From: Azolla caroliniana
Lineage: Eukaryota; Polypodiophyta
Assembly: GCA_043228905.1 (NCBI GenBank)
Contig: JBHGNT010000017.1
Location: 17,546,001-17,610,000 of the forward strand
Direction: 5' to 3'
DNA: 64,000 nucleotides
The notes under the pieces were generated by a model. It did no database searches, was not told the DNA's origin, and saw only the letters and a program-made list of their open reading frames with translations. This document shows positions 45,301-55,978 of the stretch, piece after piece. Position numbers and translations under genes: made by a program. Every line of letters starts with the position of its first letter. The first letter of the stretch is position 1.

Positions 45301-48300
45301 TTCACAATGGATGCATCACATTCTTTACATAGTCGAATAGCTTCCTCCTTCTGAGAATGGAACACGTCAAAACATGCCATTGAAAATGCATGAGTGTCAT
45401 ACAATGTGCAAGTTTGTGCAATTATGCATGTGTATGAGAAGCCTACCGTAATCTGACATAATACCATCTTCTGACTCTCTCTCATACACTCAGATATGCA
45501 TGTATATAAGAACAAACCAAAGCAAAACAATATAGACTGCATACCTGGTGCCACATATCCAATGGATCCTTGCATACTCGACATAGAAACATCCCTATCA
45601 ATTTCAGAATTTATCATCCGTGCAATACCAAAGTCACTGATATGTGCCCCGAAATCCTCATCAAGAAGAATATTGCTTGGCTTCAGGTCACAATGGAGAA
45701 CGCGGCCAAATCCCGTTTCCTTATGCAGATAAACCAATCCTTGTGCCACTCCATGTGCAATATTAAATCTTTGTTCCCAACTTAACTTAAATGTATGTGT
45801 GTATAGATGCAAATCTAGGTTTCCATTTGGTATGTAATCCAATATCAAGCATTTCAAATTTGCAGATGATAAGGTACCAATTATTTTCACGAGATTTCGA
45901 TGCCGAATTTGACCTAGAGTATTTGATTCTGATACAAAACATTTTTCCACCTCTGGACTGTTGTGGAGATTCAGTCTCTTGACAGCAATCACCATTCCAC
46001 TACTTAAAACGCCTTTGTAGACTGTGCTCGAGCCACCTCTACCAATAATGTTAGCATCATTATAATTGTTTGTTGCACGAGAAATCTCTCGAGCAGAGAG
46101 TTTGATCCTTCGGTCGAATGTTACAACTTTAGTTTTCCTCCACTTTTTAGCAGCAACTAAAAAAGCGAGTATAGCAATTATTGCACAGATGAAAACCACT
46201 ACACAAATGATTATGATTTTGGTTTTGGATATGCCATGCTCATCAGCTATGGATTCGGACACTTTGAGTGAACAACTTAACGTAAGTGGAGGCCCACAGA
46301 GATCTGCATTTCCAAGGTATGACTCATTCAAAAAGCTGCCAAACTGATTTCCTGTAAAAGAAAACATCTTTTACATATAACACAAAAAATTATGTGCATA
46401 AATATAAATTTCTAAATCTTTTACATATAGCAATAGTCTCCAGCTATGGTCTAAAAAATTCCTCTTGATATTCTCACAATCTATTAAAAAAAAAAGTACC
46501 TTCAGAAATTCACATTCCACAACCCAAGTGTTGAAAGTGATATATCAAGCCAATGCTAACATCAGAATATCACTTTACACAACCCAAGAGTTGAAAATGA
46601 TTTATCAAGCCAATCCTAACAAATTGATGAATGAAAGCAAATCTGCCGTGATAGAAGTACAACATACCTGTTGGGATTGCCCCTGATAACTGATTGTTTG
46701 ATAGATTCAGAAAAGTTAGAGATGTCAAAGCTGTTAGTTGGGTAGGTATTGCACCACTAAGCTGATTGTTTGAAAGATCCAATGATTCAAGTGTCAGAAC
46801 ATTTCCGAGACTATTTGGAATTGGGCCTGTTAGTAGATTTCTCGAAAGATTTAGGCTGAACAATCCGGTCAATGAGCCAATCTCAATAGGTATGATACCA
46901 GACAGCTTATTCCCCGACAAATCCAAAGATATGATAACATCTAAAATATATGTGAAGTCTAATTGTGTACCCTTTGCATCAACAGTCACATAATCACTCC
47001 ACAAAGTTTCGTCCGAATTGATTTTACTTTCATTCGTCTTAAAACCCTCCAAGTTGTGTATGTCAGCCGGTATCGTACCTGAGAGCCGGTTGTTTGACAG
47101 CGCCAATATCTGCAACTGATTCAAATTCCAGACCCATAAGGGAAGAACACCCTCTAGGTTGTTATAACCAACACTTAAAACCCTTAGATTCTTCAGTTGA
47201 CCCCAACTGTCAGGCAGAGACCCACCAAACTGATTACGTGAAAAATCTAGTACCACCAAACTGCTCTCATTCACAAAGGAGGCAGGAAGGCTTCCATTAA
47301 AGCTGTTGTTTGCAAGTGATAATGAGTGTAACTGGCGCAGAGACGTGAATTGATTTGGAAACTCCCCACTCAAAGAGTTACTGGAAAGTTTGAGCCACTG
47401 TAACTCTACACAATTGGCCAACTCAACAGGTATACCACCTGAGAAATTGTTGATGGACAAGTCCAAATAAACTAGCTTTGTGAGTCTCCCTAATGTGGCA
47501 GGGATGGGCCCTTCAAGTAAGTTGGGACTAGCATCGAAATATACCAGGTTTACAAGATTTCCTAATTCTGGGGGTAGGAATCCTGTGAATAGGTTGTAAC
47601 CAAGGTACATCTGAGTTAAAGTAGTCATATTTCCTAGCTCCGCCGGAATGTTCCCACTGAACCCATTGTTACGGAGAACGAAGAGACTCAAGTTCCGAAG
47701 CTTAGTTATCTCAATGGGCACTTCACCGGTAAACTTATTGTTAAAGAGTTGCAGTACTTCCAAGCTTCTCATGTCTCCGATCTCCCGGGGCAACTCTCCA
47801 GAAAGATCGTTCTGCTGAACATATAGGTATTGGAGGTTAGTGAGGTTTCCAATTTCCTTGGGTAGGCTTCCATTGAGATGGTTTTGAAATACGTTCAATG
47901 TCTCAAGGCTACGAAGATGCCCGAGTTCTGGTGGGATAACCCCACCAAGGTTGTTGATCATGAGGAAAAGTTGAAGGAGCTTACTGAGATTACCGAGCTC
48001 TGGAGGTATGCTTCCAGTCAAGTTATTTTGACCCAAATACATGTACTTTAGATTGGTAAGGTTTCCAAGCTCCGGGGGTATGGTACCCGTCAAATTCGGC
48101 AGGTTGTGGAGTTGAAGCATTTCAAGAGCAGCGAGACGGCCGAGGGAAGGTGGGATTGACCCGAACACATCGATGTTCTTGCTTAAATCAAGCCAGAAAA
48201 GGGATGTACAATTGCCAATTGAAGCAGGTATGGGCCCAGATAGCAAATTCTCTTTGAAATCTAGATGGGTTAGTGATGACAATTGACCTAACTGTTCAGG

Positions 48301-48702
48301 TATGGAGCCAGTGAGGCCATTGAGGGAGAGGTTAAGGTATGTTAGGAAGGTGAGGTTGGAGAGGTAAGGGGATATGGTTCCTGTAAGGTTGCTTTGCCTG
48401 AGGTCTAGCGAGGTCACTCTGCTGGTTCCATTCTGATTTGTGGTGTTATTGTTGCAAGTGACCCCTGCCCAGCTGCTGTTGCAAGGGAAGGAATCAGGTG
48501 AAGTGCTCCATGAGCTTAATAGACGGAGTGGGTCACCATTGATGCTAGCTTTGAAGCTCAGTAGAGCTTCTTTGTCTATGGTTTCTTCCTCTGCTACGGA
48601 CAATGTGCACAGGAATGGGCATGAAATGATGAGGAATAGAAAGAACAGGGGAGATGGGAAGATACCTGGGATAACTGAACCAGCCGTGCTGTGTTCTGCC
48701 AT
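42340..48702 (-). CDS. RLK2: LRR receptor-like kinase, tandem paralogue of RLK1
   Basis: Three exons on the minus strand: 48702-46668, 46351-45545 and 42785-42340, with the same phase-1 GT-AG introns as RLK1, giving about 1095 aa. The start lies in a run of eight ATG codons (48723-48702), so the exact initiator is uncertain; the last gives MAEHSTAGS and a hydrophobic signal peptide. Ectodomain layout equals RLK1: LRR N-cap, 19 LRRs, island (EGFKTNESK to LDFTYILD), four LRRs and LCGPPLTLSC. One membrane span follows. The kinase has GRGGSSTVYKG, AVKRLN, HCD (non-RD), DFG and, across intron 2, APE. The kinase end reads KRRPTSNIF. All catalytic residues except the HRD arginine are in place, so an active kinase is possible. 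It is likely a plasma-membrane immune or peptide receptor; the ligand is unknown. Confidence 0.88.
42786..45544 (-). other. RLK2 intron 2 (2759 bp) with LINE remnants and a solo LTR
   Basis: It sits at the same kinase position as in RLK1. It contains a plus-strand LINE endonuclease remnant shared with RLK1 (about 42890-43530). A zf-RVT fragment follows (about 43740-44330: LPTGSNLQKRSI, HCARCGGRLDTVPHLLWTC), with an A-rich tail at 44400-44411, and then a solo LTR at 44829-45268. Confidence 0.78.
44829..45268 (-). repeat. Solo LTR in RLK2 intron 2, target duplication CAATG
   Basis: 440 bp, TGTTAGAG ... CGTAACA, flanked by CAATG (44824-44828 and 45269-45273). The minus-strand TATA box (CTATAAATATGAGG, near 45095) gives the same orientation as RLK2. 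It could supply promoter or polyadenylation signals inside the intron. Confidence 0.9.
46669..46701 (-). other. RLK2 exon 1 donor region
   Basis: Codons for AIPTG end at the GTATG donor after 46668. If intron 1 is not removed, the frame stays open about 30 codons past the donor and then stops (about 46570), giving an ectodomain without kinase. RLK1 behaves the same way (stop at about 37053). Confidence 0.6.
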
Positions 48703-49744
48703 CATCATCATCATCATCATCATCTTCTTCTTCTTATTCCCATCCTTGAGGCATGTATATGTGTGAGAGTGTCTTTCTCTCAGTTTGTCTGTGTCTACTA
48801 CAGTGCTTTTCCCTCCATAGCCAGAACTATTCGAAGAAAGAATGGTCAATAAAATAACGGATGCAGAAGAATTGACTGATTCCGTGGTACGAAACCATCA
48901 ATCACCATCTGTTACATACTCTGTATCTGTTGACAGGTAAACAAAGATGTGTGTAAGAAATGGCAGTTCTTGGATTTGAACCCAAGACCTTAGGTTGAGA
49001 CTCTAACAACTTATAATTCATGAAGAGAGAGAGAGAGATCAAAATAAACATACATATTTAAGTGTATAAAAATATATATATGTAAATGAAGTATAAGTTT
49101 CCCAATGTGAAAGCTTATCAATTGGCTCGAAAAGAAGTTTACGTATCATCGGAATATCCCAATCTTTTCGATGAAACCCTTACGGTGGCTCAGTAGCCAT
49201 TGTTTTAGCCATGGTGTCTCTTGTTATTGCCATGGCAAAAAATGGCTATAGCCAAAAGGTGACTAATTCAATGATGTCGGTGTTATGGAAAAGGAACGAG
49301 AAATGTAGTATTCCTTTGCTCGCATGGACTCGTATGGCGGGGAGCAAATATTGAATTCCCATTCTCAACCTATAAACAAATTCCTGTGGTCCAAGAGAAT
49401 ACATATGTTTACATATCTTGGTAGTAATCCTAGTCAACATATCCCGGTTGTCCACCATGGCTAGTAGACTAAAAACTCCATATATGCCTTTGATTTTGCC
49501 AATACTGGAGTTGTTCACCATCACCTGACTGTCCACTAGGGTGATGCTATTTGACAAATGTTTTGTACACAACAGTTGAAGACACCAAAATAGTCCATGA
49601 TGCACCTGACGCTTGGGTAAAACGTGATGGGCTACCATGGATAGCCCCCATGTATCATCTCCCAAATCAAAACGACCATGTCCTTCATCTCCATGAAAAT
49701 TGAAATGTACTTGTAATAATCTCCCTATAAACAAGATGAACTAT
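48703..49744. other. RLK2 upstream region, no gene recognised
   Basis: It holds the ATG/CTT microsatellite at the RLK2 start (about 48700-48740) and a SINE-like box B on the minus strand (GGGTTCAAATCC near 48970). A 162-codon minus-strand open frame (49246-49734) lacks any recognised domain; its DNA resembles short stretches near 23820-23900, so a decayed repeat is likelier than a gene. Confidence 0.45.
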
Positions 49745-50930
49745 GTCCTCCACACCTCACACCATCTGCTTCGATCCCCACACCATCTTCACTCTTAAGA
49801 ATAGACAAATTGCTTCATTCAGTCCACATCAACCATCTCGCCAAATACCACCATTGTCATGTGCAATTAACAACAAATATAAGTGAAAAATGGTTCCTCA
49901 TCCCCTCATGATCTGCTCCGGTCCCCCCCACCATCATTACTCCTAAAAATAGACAAATTGCTTCATTCAATCCACATCCACCATCTCGCCGAATACCACC
50001 AATGTCCTGTGCAATTAACAACAAAATAAGTGAAAAATGATTCCTCATCCCCTCATGATCTTCTTCAGCCCTCACACCAACACCACTCATCCTCTCGCCG
50101 TGACAAACATGCTTCAAATCCCATTGCCATCATCCCGCAACCTATGAGAACCATACTATCTTCTTAACTTAGCCCATATCAAGAGCATCTCGCTGACCCT
50201 ATTCCATCTCACTGATTACCACGATCTTGTACTAACAGCCAAAAATGAGTGAAAAACAATTCCTCACCTTCTCATAATAATCTACTTCAGCCCCCACACC
50301 AACATCACTCATCCTGATCACAAAAACAGAAAACCGGCTTCGGCATGTCCCCATCTACCATCTTGCTATCTCCGATTCTCTCAGGATTCCTGCCTATTAT
50401 TGCTAAAATCCACCAAGGTCCTGTGCAAATAACAAAAAATAAGTGAAAAATGTTTTGTCCTCCACTCATGATCTGCTACAACCCTCACACCATCACCACT
50501 CATCCTCTTGTGATGACAAATATGCTTCAAACCCCATCGCCATCATCCCTCAACCTATCAGAACCATAACATCTTCATAAGTAAGCCCTGATCTGAAGCA
50601 TCTCGTTGACCTTCTTGCCATATCGCTGATTACCTCGAAAATCTTGTTACACTAACAACCAACAAATGAGTGGAAAAAAGCCTCGCCTTCTCATAATAAT
50701 CTGCGACAACCCCCACCAACATCAGTCATCCTGATCACAAAAATAGAAAACCAATTTCCTCATGTCCACATCCACCATCTTGATGTCTCCGATTATCACA
50801 GGAATTCTGCCTCATACCACTAAAATCCTTCTTATACTACTCTGCTTCAACACCCTCAACATCATCCCTCATCCTCATGTCTTCATCCACCATATGGCTA
50901 TCTTCACTTGTCATCAACACCTTATACATT
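49745..50930 (-). repeat. Satellite-like tandem array, degenerate
   Basis: Short units of about 140-150 bp occur at the left (AATAGACAAATTGCTTCATT recurs at about 49799 and 49948). To the right, larger units of about 400-415 bp repeat. Markers are CACTCATCCTCTYG..TGACAAA.ATGCTTCAAA at about 50088 and 50490, and GATCACAAAAAYAGAAAACC at about 50316 and 50733. Motifs TGAGTGAAAAA and CATCACCACTCATCC recur throughout. There is no coding potential. Confidence 0.8.
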
Positions 50931-50939
50931 AAAATAGTC

Positions 50940-51205
50940 TTCCTACATGCCACAACCGTCTCCTCCATGTTGGCTCATGTTGTTCGCAGTAAGAATGGTA
51001 CTGGTGGCGGGAACAACCAACGAGGTGGTACATAGTTCCACCTAACCTCAGTGCATGCATCTAACATTATAGGAATAGTTGACAAAACTAGTCAAAATCT
51101 CCTTCTTTTTCGAATAGATGTGTTTCCAGAGCCCTTATAACTGTCATACTCACCTTTAACCGTATGTACTAATAAGTTCCAAAAAGACTTTACCTGATCC
51201 ACAAC
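50940..51205 (-). pseudogene. LINE-2: C-terminal end, left of copia E
   Basis: Minus-strand continuation of the LINE-2 ORF2 beyond the copia E insertion: VKSFWNLLVHTVKGEYDSYKG, a stop, then VRWNYVPPRWLFPPPVPF. That last motif matches the end of LINE-1 (WNYQAPRWLFPP). With copia E and one ATGAT removed, it joins the KLYNDEDNH frame at 56953. Confidence 0.75.
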
Positions 51206-51210
51206 ATGAT

Positions 51211-51652
51211 TGTTGAGAGACAAGCTCAACATCAGCCGGATCGGCTGAAGAAGCCGAGGACCGGATCGGTTGGGACCGATTGGTTAGGCCGAATGCGTAA
51301 ACCGGTACGCAGACCGGTGTGTAGATAGGGCCGGATCGGTGCGGAAACCGGGAGGCCGTTAGGAAAGATATTCCGTGAGGAATATGTTTGGGAGTTAGTG
51401 TAGGAGCTCTCAATGAGCATTGAAGTACTGTCAGTACTTTTGTCAGTCCTTCTAGGACTTGTATAAAAGTGTTCATTGAACACACATATGTATAGAGTCG
51501 TGAATAGAGGTTGAATATAGTTCTTGTGTGTTCTCTCTCTCACTCTCTCTGTCTCTCCCGCGTATACTGCGTAAGCTCAAGCTCTCCATTAAACCTGAGT
51601 TTTCTTCCTTCTGTTCGGTCTTCACACTTGCTTCCGCACGCTACTTTTTACA
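51211..51652 (+). repeat. Copia E: 5' LTR (442 bp)
   Basis: TGTTGAGAGACAAGCTCAAC ... CTTTTTACA. It carries the TATA box at 51462-51468 and a CT-rich region near 51531-51556. Confidence 0.95.
51422..51478 (+). promoter_or_regulatory. Copia E U3 core: stacked inverted repeats around the TATA box
   Basis: GAAGTACTG T CAGTAC(TTT), then AGTCC TTCT AGGACT, then TATAAAAG (51462-51468), then GTGTTCA T TGAACAC. The same three-repeat layout stands in the LTRs of copia B (near 2687-2740) and, for the first two repeats, copia D (near 15905-15950). It is repeated at 56722-56778 in the 3' LTR. The repeats are likely binding sites or RNA hairpins; which is unknown. Confidence 0.6.
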
Positions 51653-51724
51653 TGGTATCAGAGCGCGAGGGTTGAGAACCTCTCTGCAGCCGACACAGCT
51701 TGACGAAGAAGAACCAGAAGAACG

Positions 51725-52894
51725 ATGGATAGAGGCATGACGAGCTCGCTTCCAACAGAGAAGCTCGACAGAACCAACTACGCGTCTTGGTCCTACAAGA
51801 TGCACCAGTACCTGCTCGGGCACGGCTACTGGAGTTACGTCGAAGGAGCTAATGACGCGGCACCCGAATCGACACACAGAGACTTCCCGTCGTGGGAGCA
51901 ATCGGCGAGCAGGGTATTATACTGCTTCGCGTCGTGTGTGGGGGAACAACTATTGAGCTATGTTCGGGATGCAAAGACGCTGAAGGGTGCGTGGGAAAAT
52001 CTGAAGAAGATTTTCGCCGTGAGCACCATAGCCAGGAAGCTTGAGCTCCGACAAGAGTTGAGCAACCTACGACAACGTGACTTGTCAGTGGCGGACTATA
52101 CCTCGAAGATCAAGGATATCGGCGACTCCCTCGCCTCCATAGAGGTGAACATCGAGGAGAGCGAGATGGTCCAGATTTGTCTCGGAGGTTTGGCGTCGAA
52201 GTTCGGAGCGTTCCGAACGGCTGTGTGTACCCGGGAGAATACGCCGTCCTTTTTCGACTTACAGTCAATGCTCCTGGTAGAGGAGAACCACGCGGGTGCG
52301 TCTACAAGCACGCACACCGACGGCAGAATGCTGTACACGGAGAGAGATAGGCCCCGTGGACGTGGAGGACGAGGCGAGTCGGCACGCAATGGAGGCGGCC
52401 GACGAGATCAAGGAAAAAGGCACCAAAGTGATGCCGACAGCAACTCCGGACCCTCCGGAAACAGGGGGAGTCGAAGCGATGAGAACCGGCAAGGGAAGGC
52501 CATCGCGGAGTGTTGGTACTGTGGCAAGAAAGGCCACAGGGAAAGTGAGTGCTGGAAGAAGCGCGCCGATTCGGAGAGAACCGGTTCCGGAAACGGCTCC
52601 GGACATACCGACAAGGGAAATCGGCAACGATTGCACTACGCCGAAGACTCCGGGAGAGCCGGAGAAGGGTTTGCCTTCGTGACGAGACACGAAGCAAACT
52701 CAATGAAACGAACCACCCCGAGATCTGACGAGGTGTGGTACGTAGACTCCGGCGCGTCAAACCACATGACGAGCCATAAGGAGTGGTTCTCGTACCTTGA
52801 AAAACCGATACAACCTGGAGTAGTCGCAACTGGAGACGACACTCCGCATCCGATCGCGAATGTCGGAGAAGTTCCCCTTAGCCATGTCGGGTAG
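51725..52894 (+). CDS. Copia E: gag and protease, ends at a premature stop
   Basis: 389 codons from ATG 51725, 72 bp past the primer site. Gag (UBN2 type) includes YASWSYKMHQYLLGHGYW, ELSNLRQRDLSVADYTSK and a zinc knuckle ECWYCGKKGHRESECW (about 52508-52555). The protease active site YVDSGASNHMTSHKEW is intact (from about 52738). The stop TAG at 52892-52894 stands where the related copy B has CAG, so gag-protease is cut from integrase. Gag could still form particles, and the protease is perhaps incomplete. In the family, gag and pol form one frame. Confidence 0.85.
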   Translation: MDRGMTSSLPTEKLDRTNYASWSYKMHQYLLGHGYWSYVEGANDAAPESTHRDFPSWEQSASRVLYCFASCVGEQLLSYVRDAKTLKGAWENLKKIFAVSTIARKLELRQELSNLRQRDLSVADYTSKIKDIGDSLASIEVNIEESEMVQICLGGLASKFGAFRTAVCTRENTPSFFDLQSMLLVEENHAGASTSTHTDGRMLYTERDRPRGRGGRGESARNGGGRRDQGKRHQSDADSNSGPSGNRGSRSDENRQGKAIAECWYCGKKGHRESECWKKRADSERTGSGNGSGHTDKGNRQRLHYAEDSGRAGEGFAFVTRHEANSMKRTTPRSDEVWYVDSGASNHMTSHKEWFSYLEKPIQPGVVATGDDTPHPIANVGEVPLSHVG

Positions 52895-54451
52895 AAAGGG
52901 AAACTCATGAACATGCTGCACGTTCCGACAATCACGAAGAACTTGGTCTCGGTCGGACAGATCGTCGACCAAGGGATGGAGGTTCGGTTTACACACCTCG
53001 GGTGCTTCATTGAGGAAGAAGGCCGTGTGATTGCGCAAGGGCACAGAGACGGGAGGATGTTCATCCTCGACTCCACTGACGGCGACACCGCAATGTTCGC
53101 GAAGGGACAAAAAACTGAGTCGGACATCGACTTGTGGCACAAGCGGATAGGCCACGTCAACTACCAGCGGCTTCAAGATCTGCAATCGAAATAGGTAGTG
53201 TTCAGATTGCCCAAATTTAGTGGCCGAAAGGCACAAATTTGTGAAGCCTGCCAGCTCGGGAAGCAACACCGACTTCCTTTCCCCAACGAGCGAAACCGGA
53301 GCCGGAACAAGCTCGACCTTATACACTCCGATGTATGGGGGCCAACACAAAACGTTAGTCTTGGCGGGAGCCGATATTTCGTCTCCTTCATCGACGACCA
53401 CACACGGCACACGTGGATCTACCTCATTGAGAGGAAGAGCGAAGTTTTCGACTGCTTTCGGGACCTCAAAGGGTTCGTGGAAACGGAAACGGGACGCAAG
53501 ATCAAGTGCCTACGGTCGGATGGCGGGAAAGAGTACTTTTCCGGTCAATTCAACGGTTATCTACAACAAATGGGAATTCGGCGCGAATTCAGTTGTAGAT
53601 ACACGCCGTAGCAGAATGGCGTGGCCGAGAGGAAGAATCGGTCAGTTGTGGAAGCGGCACGGGCAATGCTGGAGGAGAAGAGCTTGCCCAAGTTCTACTG
53701 GGCCGAGGCGGTAAGGACTGCGGTATACATCCAGAACCGGATCGGAGACAAAGTGTCGGCGCACGAGCTATATTTCGAAACGAAGCCGAACTTGCGACAC
53801 TTGAGGGTGTTCGGTAGCATTGCGTATGTGCATGTACCGAAGGAGAAAAGGAGGAAGCTGGACGCAAAGGCCGAGAAATGCATCTTGGTCGGTTACTTGG
53901 ACGAGCAGAAGGGTTATAAGTGCTATAACCCTCGCACCAAACAAGCGTGTGTTAGCCGCGACGTTGTGTTTGACGAGTCCGCGTCCTGGTACCAGCCCTC
54001 GACTCCGAACCCCGACTCCAATCCGAGCTCTGACGATGAGGTCAGCGAGGCCGAGATGCCCCCGGATGAGCCTGAAATCGAGACCCGCGAAGAGAGTCCG
54101 ATTTCACTCCGTTTAAGTGGACCGATTGGACGACTAAGTCGGTACGACCAGTCCGATGAAGAGCCGACGAGTAGTGGAGACTCGGGCGTGCATTCCCCGC
54201 GCAGGAAGCCGAGGAGACGGCTTATGCGCAAAGAGAAAGGGAAGAAGAAGGTGTCAGATTCCGGCACGGATAGGAACGAGTCAGACCGACGCGAGTCCGA
54301 CTCCGAGGGAACCGGTGACGGGTCTTTAAAGGTGAAGTCCGCGTCGACCGAGAAGGCCTCGACATCGGCTAATGTGAGATTACGCCGATCTACCCGCCAG
54401 AGGAATCCTGTTTTGCGGTTCGGATACAACGAGTACATGGCGCATCATTAG
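52895..54451 (+). pseudogene. Copia E: integrase and linker
   Basis: Continuation in the same frame: NMLHVPTITKNLVSVGQIVDQ, LWHKRIGHVNYQRLQ, zinc block CEACQLGKQHRLPFP, core LIHSDVWGP, FIDDHTRHTWIY, SDGGKEYFSGQF and NGVAERKNRS. Then come the FGSIAYVHVPKEKRRK part and a charged linker ending NEYMAHH. Stops at 53192-53194 and 53609-53611 both replace a glutamine (CAG) seen in relatives. After HH a one-base gain (CATTAGGGCG in place of CATTATGCG) shifts the frame at about 54449. Catalytic residues are otherwise intact. Confidence 0.88.
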
Positions 54452-55589
54452 GGCGTACATGACCCGTGTAGCGGAAGTGCGTGAGCCGGAGAGCTACGCA
54501 GAAGCGGCTAAAGACGCGACTTGGCGTGCCGCGATGGAGGAAGAGATGCACGCATTGGCGGAGAACGAGACTTGGGACTTGGTTGACGCACCGAAGGGTG
54601 TGAAGCCGATCGGGTGTAGGTGGGTGTACAAGGTCAACTACAACACCGATGGCTCGGTCAACCGGTACAAGGCTCGGCTAGTGGAAAAGGGCTATGCGTA
54701 GAAACACGGCATCGACTATGATGAGACGTTTGCGCCAGTCGCGAAAATGACAACCGTCCGTGTTTTGCTCGCAGTAGCTGCGGTGAAGGGGTGGCACTTA
54801 CATCAGATGGATGTAAAGAATGCGTTCCTGCAAGGTGACCTTGAGGAACAGGTGTACATGGTATAGCCCCCCGGATTTCACTCTGGAACGAACTCCTCGG
54901 CAGTATGCTGACTGAAGATCACGCAACAACTGTGTCGGATGGGCTTCGTCACGTCAAAATCGGACTCTTCCCTGTTCATCCGGAAAGGTCGACTCGGACC
55001 GGTTAGTATTTTACTATATGTTGATGACTTGGTTATCACTGGCGCCGACCTAGATGAAATCGACCGCGTGAAGCTCCAGCTTGTGGCATCGTTCGACATG
55101 AAGGATCTGGGGGACCTTCATTACTTCCTCGGGATCGAAGTGATCCATACCCCCGAAGGCATATTGATCAGCCAATGTCATTACGTGCTGAGTATGCTCT
55201 TCAAACTCGGGATGGCCGACTGTAAGTCCATCTCGACTCCTCTGGACAGAAATGTCAAGCTTCGTCCCGATACGGGAAAGGTATGCGACCCGACAAGGTT
55301 CCGACAAATTGTCGGAAGCCTCATATACTTGACCATCACCCGACCCGACCTCAGTTATCCGGTCGGAATGATCAGTCAGTTCATGGCGCGACCTACCGAG
55401 GAGCACCTTCAATGTGCGCAACGCATACTTCGGTATGTCAACGGCACTAAGGACCGGGGACTGCTATATCGGACCGGTGCAGCCGCGCAGTTAGTCGGCT
55501 ACACCGATGCTGATTGGGCTGGCAACGCCGCCGATCGCCGATCCACGTTCGGATACGCGTTCTCCCTCGGGAGTGCCGCGATCGCGTGA
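54452..55589 (+). pseudogene. Copia E: reverse transcriptase with internal deletion
   Basis: RT signatures are [36 protein letters not shown] and [18 protein letters not shown]. Stops at 54699-54701 and 54864-54866 replace CAG. Compared with copia C, about 70 bp are missing at about 54911, removing the SLYGLKQ..RAW block of the enzyme. It then continues with the intact catalytic ILLYVDDLVITG, KDLGDLHYFLGIEV, TITRPDLSYPVGMISQFM, DADWAGNAADRRST and a TGA at 55587-55589 in place of a tryptophan. The enzyme is inactive. Confidence 0.88.
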
Positions 55590-55978
55590 AGCAGTAAGAA
55601 GCAGCCGACAATTGCACTGTCGAGCACCGAAGCTGAGTACCGAGGAGCGGCTGTCGCGACATGCGAAGCCATATGGTTGAAGCAGCTACTTAAGGACCTG
55701 CAAGAGGAGGTGTCCGATCCAACGACGATCTACTATGACAACCTCAGCAACATCCAACTCGCGAAGAACCCCATCTTCCACGCACGGACCAAGCACATTG
55801 AGGTGCACTACCATTTCGTCCGTGAGCGTGTCCTTTTCGGTGAAGTCGAACTTCAGTACGTTTCGACGGATTGGCAGACTACCAACATCTTCACCAAGCC
55901 TCTTGGTCTGGACAAGTTGTGGCAATTCTCAGGTACGCTCGGATTGCGTCACCTCGACGTGCCAAACTTGAGGGGGAG
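55590..55978 (+). pseudogene. Copia E: RNase H end
   Basis: KKQPTIALSSTEAEYRGA, TIYYDNLSNIQLAKN, ARTKHIEVHYHFVRE and TNIFTKPLG are standard copia RNase H endings. The frame finishes with LDVPNLRGRT, encoded across a polypurine-like tract (CTTGAGGGGGAG, 55967-55978). In many plant copia elements this is exactly where the polypurine tract and LTR follow. Confidence 0.88.

Noticed and set aside
49246-49734. 162-codon minus-strand frame as a gene
   Set aside because: No domain, no homologue recognised, AT-rich repeat-like DNA with similar fragments elsewhere in the window.
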